Positions 22,371 through 32,811 are shown, counted from the stretch's first letter. The stretch: DNA of 64,000 nt from Vibrio tritonius (GCF_001547935.1 NZ_AP014635.1:3100001-3164000); one strand, 5' to 3'. Translations and numbers: made by a program. The notes: generated by a model not told the origin, from the sequence alone.

Positions 22371-22478
22371 AACTCATCATTTGTTTTCATAACTTCTAGC
22401 ATTTGTTGACGGCACCAAGTGCCTAGCTGCTTTTTCAATCACAAGATAGAATAAGAGCTCATCAACAGGATATTTTTC

Positions 22479-24221
22479 ATGCAATTATTTTATCGTTTAG
22501 GTTGGTTCTTCCGCCGCTATTGGTACACGTACAGTTTAGCGTTACTTATGCTCTTTACCGTCGGCCTAATAAACATGGCGATTCCATGGATCATCGGTCA
22601 ATCCATCGACCAGATGTTGGCCACCAAAAGCATGGAGCATGCAGAGCAATTCTTGTGGTTACTCGTTGTAGGCGCAATTGCTGTTTATTTGCTACGTTAC
22701 GGCTGGCGCCGCATGCTGTTCGGTACTTCTTATCGCTTAGGCAACCAACTTCGTGAGCAGTATTACCAACGCCTAACCAAACAAGGTCAAGCCTTTTATA
22801 GCCAACACTCCACTGGCGATCTTATGGCGCGCGCTACTAACGATATCGACGCGGTGGAAACCGCTGCGGGTGAAGGTATTTTGTCTGGTTTCGATGGCAT
22901 GCTGACGTTTATTCTCGTGCTAGTCATGATGTTTGTCTTTATCGATTGGCGATTAGCTGCCCTAGCACTCTTACCATTTCCCTTTATGGGCTACAGTTTC
23001 TATCGTTTATCCAGCACCATTCACCGCCAATTTAAAGATACACTCGATAAGTTCTCCACCTTAAACGATCAAACTCAGCAAGCCATGGTTGGGATGCGGA
23101 TGATCAAATCGATGGGACGAGAAGCGATCGAAATACAGCAATTTAACGCAATTGCTGAACAAGCGGCCGAGAGTAATTATCATGTAAACCGCTCAGAAGC
23201 GAAGTTCGACCCCATCATTCAAATCAGTTTAGGTGCGGCCATGCTAATTACCTTGCTGGTCGGTGGTTGGCAAATACATGAAGGTATGTTGACGGTTGGA
23301 CAGCTAACCAGTTTTACCCTCTATCTCTCTGAGCTGATTTGGCCAATGTTCGCCTTTGGCTGGTTGATGAATATCTTGCAACGTGGAAATGCTGCAGTCG
23401 GGCGTTTACATGAATTAATCACCCTACCCGACTCAATCCAAGATACAGGAACACAGACTCCATCAGGCTATCGTGTCGATATCAACGGGCTTAGTTTTCG
23501 CTATCCCAATACCAATCATCCGAGCTTAAAAGATATTTATCTGACGATCCCTGAACATCATGTGATAGGGATTGCTGGTGTTACTGGGGCTGGGAAAAGT
23601 ACATTACTTCAACTATTAATGCGCTATTGGGAAACCGAAAAAGACTGTATTCAACTGGGTGGGCACCCAATTACTCAGTTGCGGCTAACTGAGCTGCGCG
23701 CTCAATTTGCTTATGTTCCCCAAGATTCGTTTCTATTTAGTACGTCAATTTTAGAAAACATTCGCATGGGGAAATCGCACGCAAGTGATGAAGAAGTGTA
23801 TCAAGCGGCACGATTAGCCGCCATTCATGATGACATTCTGCAATTCCCTGAAGGGTATCAAACCCTTGTTGGTGAGCGTGGTGTAACGCTATCAGGAGGT
23901 CAGCGCCAACGTGTTGCTATCGCGCGCGCACTGATCAGTGAAGCCCCTATTTTGATTTTGGATGACGCACTTTCCGCTGTCGATGTGCAGACAGAGAAAA
24001 CTATATTGCAACATTTACGTGAACGTCGCTCACAAACGGTACTTATTGTTAGCCATCGCCTATCAGCGATTGAACATGCGGATCAAATCATAGTGCTGTC
24101 CCACGGAACCATTAGTGAACAAGGCACTCATCAACAACTGATTCAACAAGATGGTTGGTACTCGAGAATGGCCGCCTATCAACAAATGGAACAAGCGCTG
24201 GAAGAGAACAATCATGAGTAA
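22479..24221 (+). CDS. mdlA: ABC exporter half-transporter, MdlA-like
   Basis: 580 residues: six membrane segments in ~15-310 and a C-terminal ATPase. Walker A is GVTGAGKSTLL (~residue 365), the signature is the canonical LSGGQRQR (~470), and Walker B is LILDDALSAVD (~492), where Asp replaces the usual catalytic Glu. The H-loop His (VSHRLS) is present. With MdlB it should form a type IV (B-family) heterodimeric exporter in the inner membrane; the substrate is unknown. SD AGGA precedes the ATG. mdlB starts within the last codons of this gene. Confidence 0.9.
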   Translation: MQLFYRLGWFFRRYWYTYSLALLMLFTVGLINMAIPWIIGQSIDQMLATKSMEHAEQFLWLLVVGAIAVYLLRYGWRRMLFGTSYRLGNQLREQYYQRLTKQGQAFYSQHSTGDLMARATNDIDAVETAAGEGILSGFDGMLTFILVLVMMFVFIDWRLAALALLPFPFMGYSFYRLSSTIHRQFKDTLDKFSTLNDQTQQAMVGMRMIKSMGREAIEIQQFNAIAEQAAESNYHVNRSEAKFDPIIQISLGAAMLITLLVGGWQIHEGMLTVGQLTSFTLYLSELIWPMFAFGWLMNILQRGNAAVGRLHELITLPDSIQDTGTQTPSGYRVDINGLSFRYPNTNHPSLKDIYLTIPEHHVIGIAGVTGAGKSTLLQLLMRYWETEKDCIQLGGHPITQLRLTELRAQFAYVPQDSFLFSTSILENIRMGKSHASDEEVYQAARLAAIHDDILQFPEGYQTLVGERGVTLSGGQRQRVAIARALISEAPILILDDALSAVDVQTEKTILQHLRERRSQTVLIVSHRLSAIEHADQIIVLSHGTISEQGTHQQLIQQDGWYSRMAAYQQMEQALEENNHE

Positions 24222-26004
24222 TTCCCCTACACCTGAAAATAAAGTGGGCAACGCAGGCACCTTTAAGATGCTAATGGGCTATGTCTTTTCCGATCGTCCC
24301 CGTTTAATCAAAGCATTACTGCTCGTGGTATTTGCTACTGCTCTTGACGTGATTGGTCCGATGTTGGGGAAAGTGTTCATTGATCGCTTCATCATGCCCG
24401 ACCATTACCCGCTTTGGCCGATCGTCGGCATAGTGGTGCTCTATGCAACCGCAACGTTGCTCGGCACTTACTTGAAGTACCAACAGACAATGAAATTTGT
24501 CGATATAGCGTTAAATGCGGTATTGGATATACGTGAACGCATCTTTGCACACGTTTTACGCTTGCCGATGGCTTTCTTTGATTATGCGCGTACCGGTCAA
24601 CTCGTTAGCCGAATCACTAACGATACCGAATCGATCAAAGACATTTATGTGCAGTTTTTATCAAAAGTCCTCTCAAGCATCATCATGCTGATCGGGATCC
24701 TTACCGCAATGGCGATCTTAGATGTGCATTTAATGTTGATCGCCTTAGCGTTAATCCCAGCTATTGTCATCATGATCTATTTCTATCAACGCCTTAGTGG
24801 CCAAATCGTCGCCGACAGTCGTCAATTCCGTTCCGATATAAACGCAACGATCAGTGAATCAATTGGCGGTATGGCGGTTATCCAAGCCACGAATCAACAA
24901 CAGGAAAAATTAGCACAATTTGACACCATCAATGGGGGCTACTACAAAACCCGCTTACAAACCATTACCATCGGGTCATTCCTATTACGCCCAGCCATCA
25001 ACTTACTCAGCATATTAGTTCTTGCTGGTGTAGTCTGGTTTTTTGGCTTAAAAGTGGTAAACGGTTATACCGAAATCGGTGTGCTGTATGCCTATCTTAA
25101 CTATTTAGGTCGCTTCACTGAACCTTTAGTCGAAATTACCCAGCGCTTTAGCCTTTATCAGCAAGCAATTGTGGCCGGCGATCGTGTTTTTGAACTATTT
25201 CAAGAACCGACAATGGCATCCGATCATGGCACTCAAAACCTTATCGAACATGGGCATCTCTCGTTGCAGCAGGTCAATTTTCACTACCAAGAAGACAAGC
25301 CCATTCTACAAAACATCAATGTCGATATTGCTGCTGGTAAGTTTTTCGCGGTAGTCGGACATACAGGGAGCGGTAAAAGTACCTTGTTGAGCCTACTACT
25401 TAATTTCTATCAACCACAATCAGGCTCAATTACCATCGACGGACATAAGCTCGATGAATATCACCATGATGCTCTGCGCCAAGGGGTTGGCTTCATTCCA
25501 CAAGAACCGTTTATTCTGGCTTCAACCCTGTTTGATAATATCGATATGGGCCGTGGTTTATGCCTAGAAGCCATACAAAATGCAGCACGTAAAGCGCATT
25601 TGCATGACGTCATCATGGAAATGAGCGAAGGGTATCAAACCCAATTAGGGGAAGGCGGATTACGTCTTTCAACGGGTCAAAGACAACAATTAATCATCGC
25701 TCGCGCTTTAGCTGGCTCACCGAAAATCTTGCTGTTAGATGAAGCCACCGCGAATGTGGATAGTGAAACGGAACAAGTCGTACAAAAGGCACTCAGTCAG
25801 TTACAGGGGCAAGTCACCATGATTGTGGTCGCGCACCGCCTATCAACCATTCGCCAAGCTGACCAAATATTAGTGTTGGATAAAGGGAAGTTGATTGAAC
25901 AAGATAATCATGAGCAGTTGATGGGGATAGAGCATGGTCGCTATAAAGCGATGTATCTATTGCAACAACAAGAACAAAAAGTCGCTCAGGCTGAGCAATC
26001 GTAG
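24214..26004 (+). CDS. mdlB: ABC exporter half-transporter, MdlB-like
   Basis: 596 residues from the ATG at 24214, which overlaps the mdlA stop by 8 bp (ATGAGTAA). A six-segment membrane domain precedes the ATPase. The ATPase has Walker A GHTGSGKSTLL (~382), a noncanonical signature LSTGQRQQ (~485), Walker B LLLDEATANVD with the catalytic Glu (~506), and the H-loop VAHRLS. Paired with MdlA this predicts one consensus and one degenerate ATP site. Inner-membrane exporter; the substrate is not inferable. Confidence 0.9.
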   Translation: MSNSPTPENKVGNAGTFKMLMGYVFSDRPRLIKALLLVVFATALDVIGPMLGKVFIDRFIMPDHYPLWPIVGIVVLYATATLLGTYLKYQQTMKFVDIALNAVLDIRERIFAHVLRLPMAFFDYARTGQLVSRITNDTESIKDIYVQFLSKVLSSIIMLIGILTAMAILDVHLMLIALALIPAIVIMIYFYQRLSGQIVADSRQFRSDINATISESIGGMAVIQATNQQQEKLAQFDTINGGYYKTRLQTITIGSFLLRPAINLLSILVLAGVVWFFGLKVVNGYTEIGVLYAYLNYLGRFTEPLVEITQRFSLYQQAIVAGDRVFELFQEPTMASDHGTQNLIEHGHLSLQQVNFHYQEDKPILQNINVDIAAGKFFAVVGHTGSGKSTLLSLLLNFYQPQSGSITIDGHKLDEYHHDALRQGVGFIPQEPFILASTLFDNIDMGRGLCLEAIQNAARKAHLHDVIMEMSEGYQTQLGEGGLRLSTGQRQQLIIARALAGSPKILLLDEATANVDSETEQVVQKALSQLQGQVTMIVVAHRLSTIRQADQILVLDKGKLIEQDNHEQLMGIEHGRYKAMYLLQQQEQKVAQAEQS

Positions 26005-26020
26005 TAAGCTAAAATGAGGC

Positions 26021-26057
26021 AAAACAGTAGGTAGCTAAATGGTCTTTAGCTGCCTAC
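26021..26057 (-). terminator. Terminator of motX, possibly bidirectional with mdlB
   Basis: GTAGGTAGCTAAA and TTTAGCTGCCTAC pair over 13 bp (one G-T) around a 5-nt loop and overlap the motX stop codon. On the minus strand the stem is followed by TGTTTTG. It lies 23 bp after the mdlB stop and may serve both genes. Confidence 0.65.
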
Positions 26058-26698
26058 CAGTAAGTTTCTTTGCGTTTAGCTCGGGCAATAATGTTTTCCG
26101 GCATACGCTGCGCCAACCCTTCACGCAGTAAGGCAATACGCCTATGTTGACGCTGATCCGCGGTCACTGAGTTGTACAGCCAACGATAAGCATCTTCATA
26201 ATCTAATGGGCTGCCATAATCTCGTAGCAATAGCTCCGCCAGTTGAATACGTGCATTAAGATCGCCCATACCTGCTGCTTCACGCAAATAAGGAATTGCA
26301 CGCTCTCGATCTTGTTGCACAAAAGTACCATGAGCATAATAAGAACCGATGCGCTCTAATGCTGTAGGAAGCCCTTGATGAGCGGCGCTTTCAATATAGT
26401 AAAGTCCCAGCTCCACATCCTGATTAACGCATACTCCCCAAGTCAACATATCACCGTACAAGAACTCATAAGAAGGCAAATTGATACGAGTCGCACGCGC
26501 AACGATATCTTCCACTAACTGGCATTTATCCGCTTTAACGCGTTCCAAATGTTTGTTTTGCTCAATCAGTTTTATGAGCTCAGATTCGCTGTAAATCGGC
26601 ACTGGCTCTCCGACATCCGACACTTCTTCTGCCTTAACAACAGATACGGATGCATGAAGAATCAATAACAGCGATGCTGCGATAGTTCGTAGCTTCAT
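26054..26698 (-). CDS. motX: Sodium-type polar flagellar motor protein MotX
   Basis: 214 residues. A signal peptide (~1-23, ending VVKA before EEVSDVG) precedes a Sel1/TPR-like repeat domain (ELGLYYIESAAHQGLPTALE, RAIPYLREAAGMGDLNARIQ, YEDAYRWLYNSVTADQRQ). This closely matches Vibrio MotX, a periplasmic component of the T-ring that holds the Na+-driven PomAB stator at the polar flagellum. Two Cys (KADKCQLVED and WGVCVNQD) are placed to form a disulfide. The gene is monocistronic by layout, between mdlB (convergent) and purA. A sigma-28-like promoter lies ~65-100 bp upstream. Confidence 0.93.
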   Translation of the reverse strand: MKLRTIAASLLLILHASVSVVKAEEVSDVGEPVPIYSESELIKLIEQNKHLERVKADKCQLVEDIVARATRINLPSYEFLYGDMLTWGVCVNQDVELGLYYIESAAHQGLPTALERIGSYYAHGTFVQQDRERAIPYLREAAGMGDLNARIQLAELLLRDYGSPLDYEDAYRWLYNSVTADQRQHRRIALLREGLAQRMPENIIARAKRKETYW

Positions 26699-26770
26699 TG
26701 CTGTACTCTTATCTAATACTTAGCCTTCATTTTCTAGCATGCAGTGGCACGCTGGCTAAACTTGATCTTT

Positions 26771-26797
26771 GTATCGACCATTATGCCTATCTCTTTA
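26771..26797 (-). promoter_or_regulatory. Candidate sigma-28 (FliA) promoter of motX
   Basis: On the minus strand TAAAG begins at 26797 and, after TAAA-N15, GTCGATAC (26771-26778) follows. The sigma-28 consensus is TAAA-N15-GCCGATAA, so the -35 core is perfect, the spacing exact and the -10 matches 6 of 8. The rest of the 302-bp motX-purA gap shows only the purA terminator. Confidence 0.6.
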
Positions 26798-26954
26798 GCC
26801 AAAAGTTGCCGAAGAGCGGCAAATCTTTGCCTCCAGATCACACTAAAATGCCCACAGAGGACCAACAGAACGGTTCAAATATGCAACTAAACACGATAAA
26901 ACCAAGGTGGCATAACCATGCTATCGGCGAGTGTTTGTCTAGCAAGTATAGATG

Positions 26955-26986
26955 AAAAAAAAGCCAGCAAGTATGCTGGCTTTTTT
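26955..26986 (-). terminator. Terminator of purA
   Basis: GCCAGCA and TGCTGGC flank a 4-nt loop, with A/T tracts of six or more on both sides, so it can terminate in both directions. It lies 14 bp after the purA stop. Confidence 0.92.
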
Positions 26987-27000
26987 CAAGATAGACTCAA

Positions 27001-28332
<1,332 letters not shown>

Positions 28333-28333
28333 C

Positions 28334-28397
28334 TAGCACTGATCGATTTTCGATGCAGTTATTTTTTAAGCAAGAAAAAATTATAAGATCAGTGCTA
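28334..28397. repeat. 11-bp inverted repeat flanking the purA promoter region
   Basis: TAGCACTGATC (28334-28344) and GATCAGTGCTA (28387-28397) are perfect complements 42 bp apart. Between them, on the minus strand, lies TATAAT (around 28380), a plausible purA -10 without a clear -35. The repeat could be an operator pair or part of a long hairpin. Confidence 0.5.
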
Positions 28398-28427
28398 TTG
28401 ATACTTTTTAGTTATTTGAGCAAGTTC

Positions 28428-29369
28428 TTACTCATCTGCGTAGATTTTGACGCTTAGTTTACCATCGCAATCGATTGCGGCACGATACATTCCCGAACTG
28501 TTCATCGCGAAATGGATCTCACCACGCCCATCAAGCGCGATCAAACCACCTTCACCACCGATCGTTTTTAGATCGCCTTGGATGATCGTTTCACATGCGG
28601 TATGGACATCTTCTTTGAGATATTTCATGCGCGCCGCCACATCTGCAGCCACGGTTTTACGGATGAAATATTCTCCCATCCCCGTGCAAGAAACCGCCAC
28701 ATTACCATTCTCAGCAATCGTACCTGCACCAATGATCGGTGAATCACCAATACGGCCAAATTTCTTATTGGTTACACCGCCAGTACTGGTCGCTGCGGCC
28801 AAGTTACCTTGTTGGTCTAACGCGACAGCACCCACGGTGCCATGTTTACGATCATCTGGGTATTTTGCTTCAGAGAGAGCAAAGCCATTTTTCTCTTTCA
28901 TCGCCTGCAATTGCTCATAACGACGTTCAGTGAAAAAGTAATCTTGCTCGGTGAAATCAAAACCGCGTGAGAATCCAAACTCTTCAGCGCCTTCTCCCAT
29001 CAAAAATACATGATCGCTGTGTAGCATGACATCTCTTGCCAGCTCTATCGGATTACGAATATGACGCACGCCAGCAATCGCACCAGCGTTGCTATCACGA
29101 CCATCCATCACCGAAGCATCCATCTCAACCATTTCTTTATTGGTTAGAACCGACCCTTTACCCGCATTAAACAGAGGAGAATCTTCCATCACTTTCACCG
29201 CAGCAACAACAGCATCTAGCGCTGTCCCACCTTGAGCCAAAATTTGATGACCTGCTTTGACGGATTTCTCTAAATCACTAAGGATGGCGACTTTGAGCTC
29301 TTCGCTCATTTTTTCACGCAGGATAGTTCCCGCGCCACCATGGATGGCGATGGAGAATGGTTGCGACAT
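28428..29369 (-). CDS. iaaA: Isoaspartyl peptidase/L-asparaginase (Ntn hydrolase)
   Basis: 313 residues, plant-type asparaginase fold. IHGGAGTI starts the alpha subunit, and HGTVGAVALD marks the autocleavage site, with Thr178 as the new N-terminal nucleophile of the beta subunit. GGVTNKKFGRIGDSPIIGAG and STGGV supply substrate-binding residues. The enzyme hydrolyses beta-aspartyl dipeptides and asparagine. No signal peptide is visible, so it should be cytoplasmic. It stands between purA and slyD on the same strand, 128 bp upstream of purA. Confidence 0.92.
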   Translation of the reverse strand: MSQPFSIAIHGGAGTILREKMSEELKVAILSDLEKSVKAGHQILAQGGTALDAVVAAVKVMEDSPLFNAGKGSVLTNKEMVEMDASVMDGRDSNAGAIAGVRHIRNPIELARDVMLHSDHVFLMGEGAEEFGFSRGFDFTEQDYFFTERRYEQLQAMKEKNGFALSEAKYPDDRKHGTVGAVALDQQGNLAAATSTGGVTNKKFGRIGDSPIIGAGTIAENGNVAVSCTGMGEYFIRKTVAADVAARMKYLKEDVHTACETIIQGDLKTIGGEGGLIALDGRGEIHFAMNSSGMYRAAIDCDGKLSVKIYADE

Positions 29370-29430
29370 AGTAACTCCCAGTATTATTGTGTTTTGTTTA
29401 AGCAGTTTGTCGAAAATTTCCCCATAGTCA

Positions 29431-29467
29431 ATAAAAAAACGCTGACAGGTTACCCTGTCAGCGTTTT
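29431..29467 (-). terminator. Terminator of slyD
   Basis: AACGCTGACAGG and CCTGTCAGCGTT form a perfect 12-bp stem with a 4-nt loop, followed on the minus strand by seven T. It follows the slyD stop by ~40 bp and precedes iaaA. Confidence 0.92.
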
Positions 29468-29508
29468 CTAACTCACTATTCCCTAAAGGAATTTATGCGA
29501 AAGCTATC

Positions 29509-30090
29509 TTAGTGTGAACAGCCACAACCGCCTTTACCGCCACAGCAACCTTCGTCGCCATGATCATGGTCGTGACCGTGGCCACCACAACAACCTTCGT
29601 GATCATGGTCATGATGATGACCGTGAGCGCTATGAACATGGCCATGTGCCAATTCTTCTTCTGATGCTGCGCGTACTGCTACAACTTCAACATCAAATGT
29701 TAGTGTGTGACCAGCCAGCATGTGGTTACCGTCAACCACCACTTCGTCACCATCAACTTCTGTAATTTCAACAGGGATAGGACCTTGGTCAGTATCCGCT
29801 AGGAAACGCATACCAACTTCAAGAGTGTCTACACCTTGGAATACTTCAGCAGGAACACGTTGAACAAGGTCATCGCTGTGCTCACCGTAAGCGTCTTCTG
29901 GAGAGATAGTCGCAGTAAATTTATCACCCGCTGCTTTACCTTCCAATTCACGCTCTAACCCAATGATTAGGTTGTCATTACCGTGTAGGTACTCAAGAGG
30001 GGCTTCAGTTGTTGATTGATCAACAACCACGCCATCTTCAAGTTTTACTTGGTAAGCCAGAGCGACTACCACGTTCTTTTCAATTTTCAT
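29509..30090 (-). CDS. slyD: FKBP-type peptidyl-prolyl isomerase and metallochaperone SlyD
   Basis: 193 residues. The FKBP domain (VVVALAYQVKLEDGVVVDQS, PLEYLHGNDNLIIGLERELE) carries the inserted chaperone flap (~75-125, ISPEDAYGEHSDDL). The last ~45 residues are a His/Asp/Cys-rich tail (HGHHHDHDHEGCCGGHGHDH, ending GGCGCSH) that binds Ni(II) and other metals. SlyD assists folding and supplies nickel to hydrogenase maturation in E. coli; the hydrogenase link cannot be judged here. GGAG precedes the ATG. Neighbour yheV is conserved. Confidence 0.96.
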   Translation of the reverse strand: MKIEKNVVVALAYQVKLEDGVVVDQSTTEAPLEYLHGNDNLIIGLERELEGKAAGDKFTATISPEDAYGEHSDDLVQRVPAEVFQGVDTLEVGMRFLADTDQGPIPVEITEVDGDEVVVDGNHMLAGHTLTFDVEVVAVRAASEEELAHGHVHSAHGHHHDHDHEGCCGGHGHDHDHGDEGCCGGKGGCGCSH

Positions 30091-30186
30091 AAAAGCTCCA
30101 AGGAGTGTATTGCTCTCAGATCCTCATTTGGATCTAAGCGTAAAATGAGATGGCCGTTATTATGAAGATCATCGCCAGAAACACAA

Positions 30187-30387
30187 TTACTCTGGCTTAA
30201 AAATTCCGATCATCTGTTCACTGGCTCGACTTGTTTGTTCCATCGATTTAGGTTTACGCTGTTCAGAATAGCCGCACTCGACACATTCAACCAGCTCGAT
30301 ATTATTTTCGATCCACCAGCGAAGTGTATCCTGAGTGTGGCAAGAAGGACAATTAGCCCCAGCAATAAAGCGTTTTTTTTGTTTCAA
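30187..30387 (-). CDS. yheV: YheV-family small zinc-ribbon protein
   Basis: 66 residues: KRFIAGANCPSCHTQDTLRW, then ECVECGYSEQ, so two CxxC pairs about 25 residues apart make a zinc ribbon. The C-terminus QMIGIFKPE is the family signature. The start is TTG at 30387, nine bases after the kefB stop, with GGGAG upstream. Function unknown. The slyD-yheV-kefB order is conserved with E. coli. Confidence 0.9.
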   Translation of the reverse strand: MKQKKRFIAGANCPSCHTQDTLRWWIENNIELVECVECGYSEQRKPKSMEQTSRASEQMIGIFKPE

Positions 30388-30395
30388 AATCTAAT

Positions 30396-32210
30396 TTACT
30401 CCCGATCCCAATGCTCGCGAGAGCGGCGTTCATTTTCCATTTCTTGACCAAATATCTCTTCTAACTCTTGGCGTGCCTCTTTAGCTCGCAATGAAAGTTT
30501 TTTATCTTCCATGTGATATGGCAAGAGCTGAGTTAGCATAGCAGTATCTAATCGACGAAAATGTGCTTCGGCTCGTTTTGCTTTGTAAGGATGCATTCCC
30601 AATGCTTGTAATGTCTCACGACCAAGCTCCAAAGCACCCAAAAAAGTCTCGCGAGAATAGCCAGCGACTTCATGATTGATCAATTGATATGCCTCAACTC
30701 GGCTACGGGCACGCGCCAATATTTTCAATTGCGGGAAATGGTGCTTACACAGCTCAACAATTTTCATTACTTCGTCAGGAGCATCGGTACAAATAACAAT
30801 TGCCTCTGCTTTTTCTGCCCCTGCTGCGCGTAGTAACTCCAAATTAGCCGCATCGCCATAAAAAACCTGATAACCAAATTTACGCAGTAACCGTATTTGG
30901 CTAGCATCACTTTCAAGCACAGTAACATCGATTTTATTTGCAAACATCAAACGACCAACAATCTGACCGAATCGGCCAAACCCGGCGATAATGACACGTG
31001 GTTCCCTGTCTTCAACATCAGAGGCAAGCGACTCTTCTTTATCGAGTTTGTAATCATTTAATTCACGAGCAAACCAACGCCGCTGAGCGGCCAGTAACAA
31101 GGGGGTTGTTAACATAGATAAACTGACAATAACCAACATCATCGAGACTTGGTCAGACGTTAGTAATTCGTTAGATCGTGCCGCAGTATAAATAACAAAG
31201 GCAAACTCCCCACCTTGACTTAAAATCGCTGCCATATTGCTGCGGGCTTTGGCACCAGTACCAGCCAAACGAGCTAGCAGATATAAAATAAGGCCCTTAC
31301 TCATGACCAGAGCGACCACCGAACCAACAATCAACCAAGGCTCAATGATCAGCAAGCCCAAATCAACCGACATTCCTACCGCAATAAAAAATAGGCCTAA
31401 CAGCAAACCTTTAAATGGTTCCACCGCAATTTCGAGCTCATGGCGAAATTCGCTTTCTGCTAATAGAACCCCAGCGATAAATGCGCCAAGTGCCATGGAT
31501 AAACCGAGATGCTGCATCATCAGAGCAATACCGATCACCAATAACAGAGCGGCGATAGAAAAAATCTCACGTACACCGCTAAGGATAATGTAGCGAAAGA
31601 TAGGATTGAGCAAATAGTGCCCCCCCACCATCAGTCCCACAATACCAGCGAGCATCCAAACACCGTCCAACCAAGTCATCGCGGAATTGCCAACTAAAAG
31701 GGGCATCAAAGCAAGCACTGGAATCACTGCAATATCTTGGAACAGTAAAACTGAAAATGCGGTTTGGCCAGTTTCGCTATGAGACAAGTCGTGCTCTTCT
31801 AATAAACGTAAAGCTATCGCGGTTGAAGACATGGCAAGCCCAACTCCAATCACCAAACTCGTTCGCCAATCTACGCCAAACAAAGAAATCACGCTGGCTA
31901 ATAGCGCGGATGTCACGACAACCTGAGCACCACCTAAACCGAGAATAGGAATACGCATTTGCCACAGTTTTTTAGGGTTAAGCTCTAAACCAATCAAAAA
32001 CAGTAATAACACCACGCCAAACTCGGCAAAATGCAAAGTAGCATCGACATCATTAATCAGCCCCAATCCCCAAGGGCCGATCACGACTCCCGCTAGCAAA
32101 TAACCAATGACCGATCCTAAACCGGCCCTTTGCGCCAAAGGAACAGCTACTACAGCAGCTGCAAGAAATACGGCGCCACTTTGTAATAAATCACTTGTCG
32201 TCGATACCAT
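30396..32210 (-). CDS. kefB: Glutathione-regulated potassium efflux antiporter KefB
   Basis: 604 residues. A CPA2 antiporter membrane domain of ~12 segments (~1-380; LLFLIGLELNPKKLW, VGLAMSSTAIALRLLEEHDL) is followed by a KTN/TrkA-N domain (VIIAGFGRFGQIVGRLMF, ~residue 405, then GDAANLELLRAAGAEKA). Kef systems release K+ when glutathione adducts form, acidifying the cytoplasm against electrophiles. The presence of kefG immediately upstream, overlapping by 20 bp, supports KefB over KefC. SD GGAG lies inside kefG. Confidence 0.93.
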   Translation of the reverse strand: MVSTTSDLLQSGAVFLAAAVVAVPLAQRAGLGSVIGYLLAGVVIGPWGLGLINDVDATLHFAEFGVVLLLFLIGLELNPKKLWQMRIPILGLGGAQVVVTSALLASVISLFGVDWRTSLVIGVGLAMSSTAIALRLLEEHDLSHSETGQTAFSVLLFQDIAVIPVLALMPLLVGNSAMTWLDGVWMLAGIVGLMVGGHYLLNPIFRYIILSGVREIFSIAALLLVIGIALMMQHLGLSMALGAFIAGVLLAESEFRHELEIAVEPFKGLLLGLFFIAVGMSVDLGLLIIEPWLIVGSVVALVMSKGLILYLLARLAGTGAKARSNMAAILSQGGEFAFVIYTAARSNELLTSDQVSMMLVIVSLSMLTTPLLLAAQRRWFARELNDYKLDKEESLASDVEDREPRVIIAGFGRFGQIVGRLMFANKIDVTVLESDASQIRLLRKFGYQVFYGDAANLELLRAAGAEKAEAIVICTDAPDEVMKIVELCKHHFPQLKILARARSRVEAYQLINHEVAGYSRETFLGALELGRETLQALGMHPYKAKRAEAHFRRLDTAMLTQLLPYHMEDKKLSLRAKEARQELEEIFGQEMENERRSREHWDRE

Positions 32211-32811
32211 CGCGACTCCTTAATGGTTCCAGAGGATCCTTTAACCATAAACGGTATAACTCTGCGTGTTGATAACGCTCCAAGTCCGTCACATTACGCG
32301 ACCAATACAGAACCAAAGGTTCAATCCAATGCATTTGACATAATGAAGCCGTCAGTTCGAAAGGCTTTAAGAGCTCATGGAGAGGAAAGCGATTATACCC
32401 AGAGGCATCAAATGCTTCTTTTCTCCCACCGGTGGTAATAACGCTGCGCCAAAACTTCCCTTTAAGTGCATTCGAATGACCAAATGCAAAGTCCTTACCT
32501 AACACAGAATCGATCCACTCTTTTAACAGTGAAGGGCAAGAATACATATACAGTGGATGCTGAAAAACGATCACATCATGGGCAAGCAAGCGTTGGTGCT
32601 CGGCATGAACATCAATAAAAAAGTCTGGATACGTAGCGTAAAGATCCACCACGGTAACATGCTCTAACTCGCGTACTTTTTTAAGCAAAATACGGTTAGC
32701 GATCGATTGTTCTGGATCGGGGTGAGCGTACAACACAAGCACTTTCGGAAGTCTACTTCCTTGAGGAAACGGCGTGGTCATCCTTGAATTCATCTCCGCT
32801 ATGTTATTCAT
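32191..32811 (-). CDS. kefG: KefG, flavodoxin-like ancillary subunit of KefB
   Basis: 206 residues with the quinone-reductase/flavodoxin-like fold: PKVLVLYAHPDPEQSIANRI, VDLYATYPDFFIDV, VIVFQHPLYMYSCPSLLKEW, FWRSVITTGGRKEAFD. KefG is required for full KefB activity in E. coli. The first ATG (32811) gives ~20 residues beyond the E. coli start and has no SD; internal ATGs at 32793 and 32781 are possible. It is divergent from yheS. Confidence 0.9.
   Translation of the reverse strand: MNNIAEMNSRMTTPFPQGSRLPKVLVLYAHPDPEQSIANRILLKKVRELEHVTVVDLYATYPDFFIDVHAEHQRLLAHDVIVFQHPLYMYSCPSLLKEWIDSVLGKDFAFGHSNALKGKFWRSVITTGGRKEAFDASGYNRFPLHELLKPFELTASLCQMHWIEPLVLYWSRNVTDLERYQHAELYRLWLKDPLEPLRSRDGIDDK

Noticed and set aside
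26698..26955. An 85-codon plus-strand frame between motX and purA
   Set aside because: It starts on the complement of the motX start codon, crosses the sigma-28-like promoter and ends at the purA terminator. It has no SD and an unremarkable composition.
28447..28920. A long plus-strand frame antisense to the isoaspartyl peptidase gene
   Set aside because: It mirrors the codon periodicity of iaaA, lacks a ribosome site and has low-complexity Ser/Pro/Ala content, typical of an antisense shadow.
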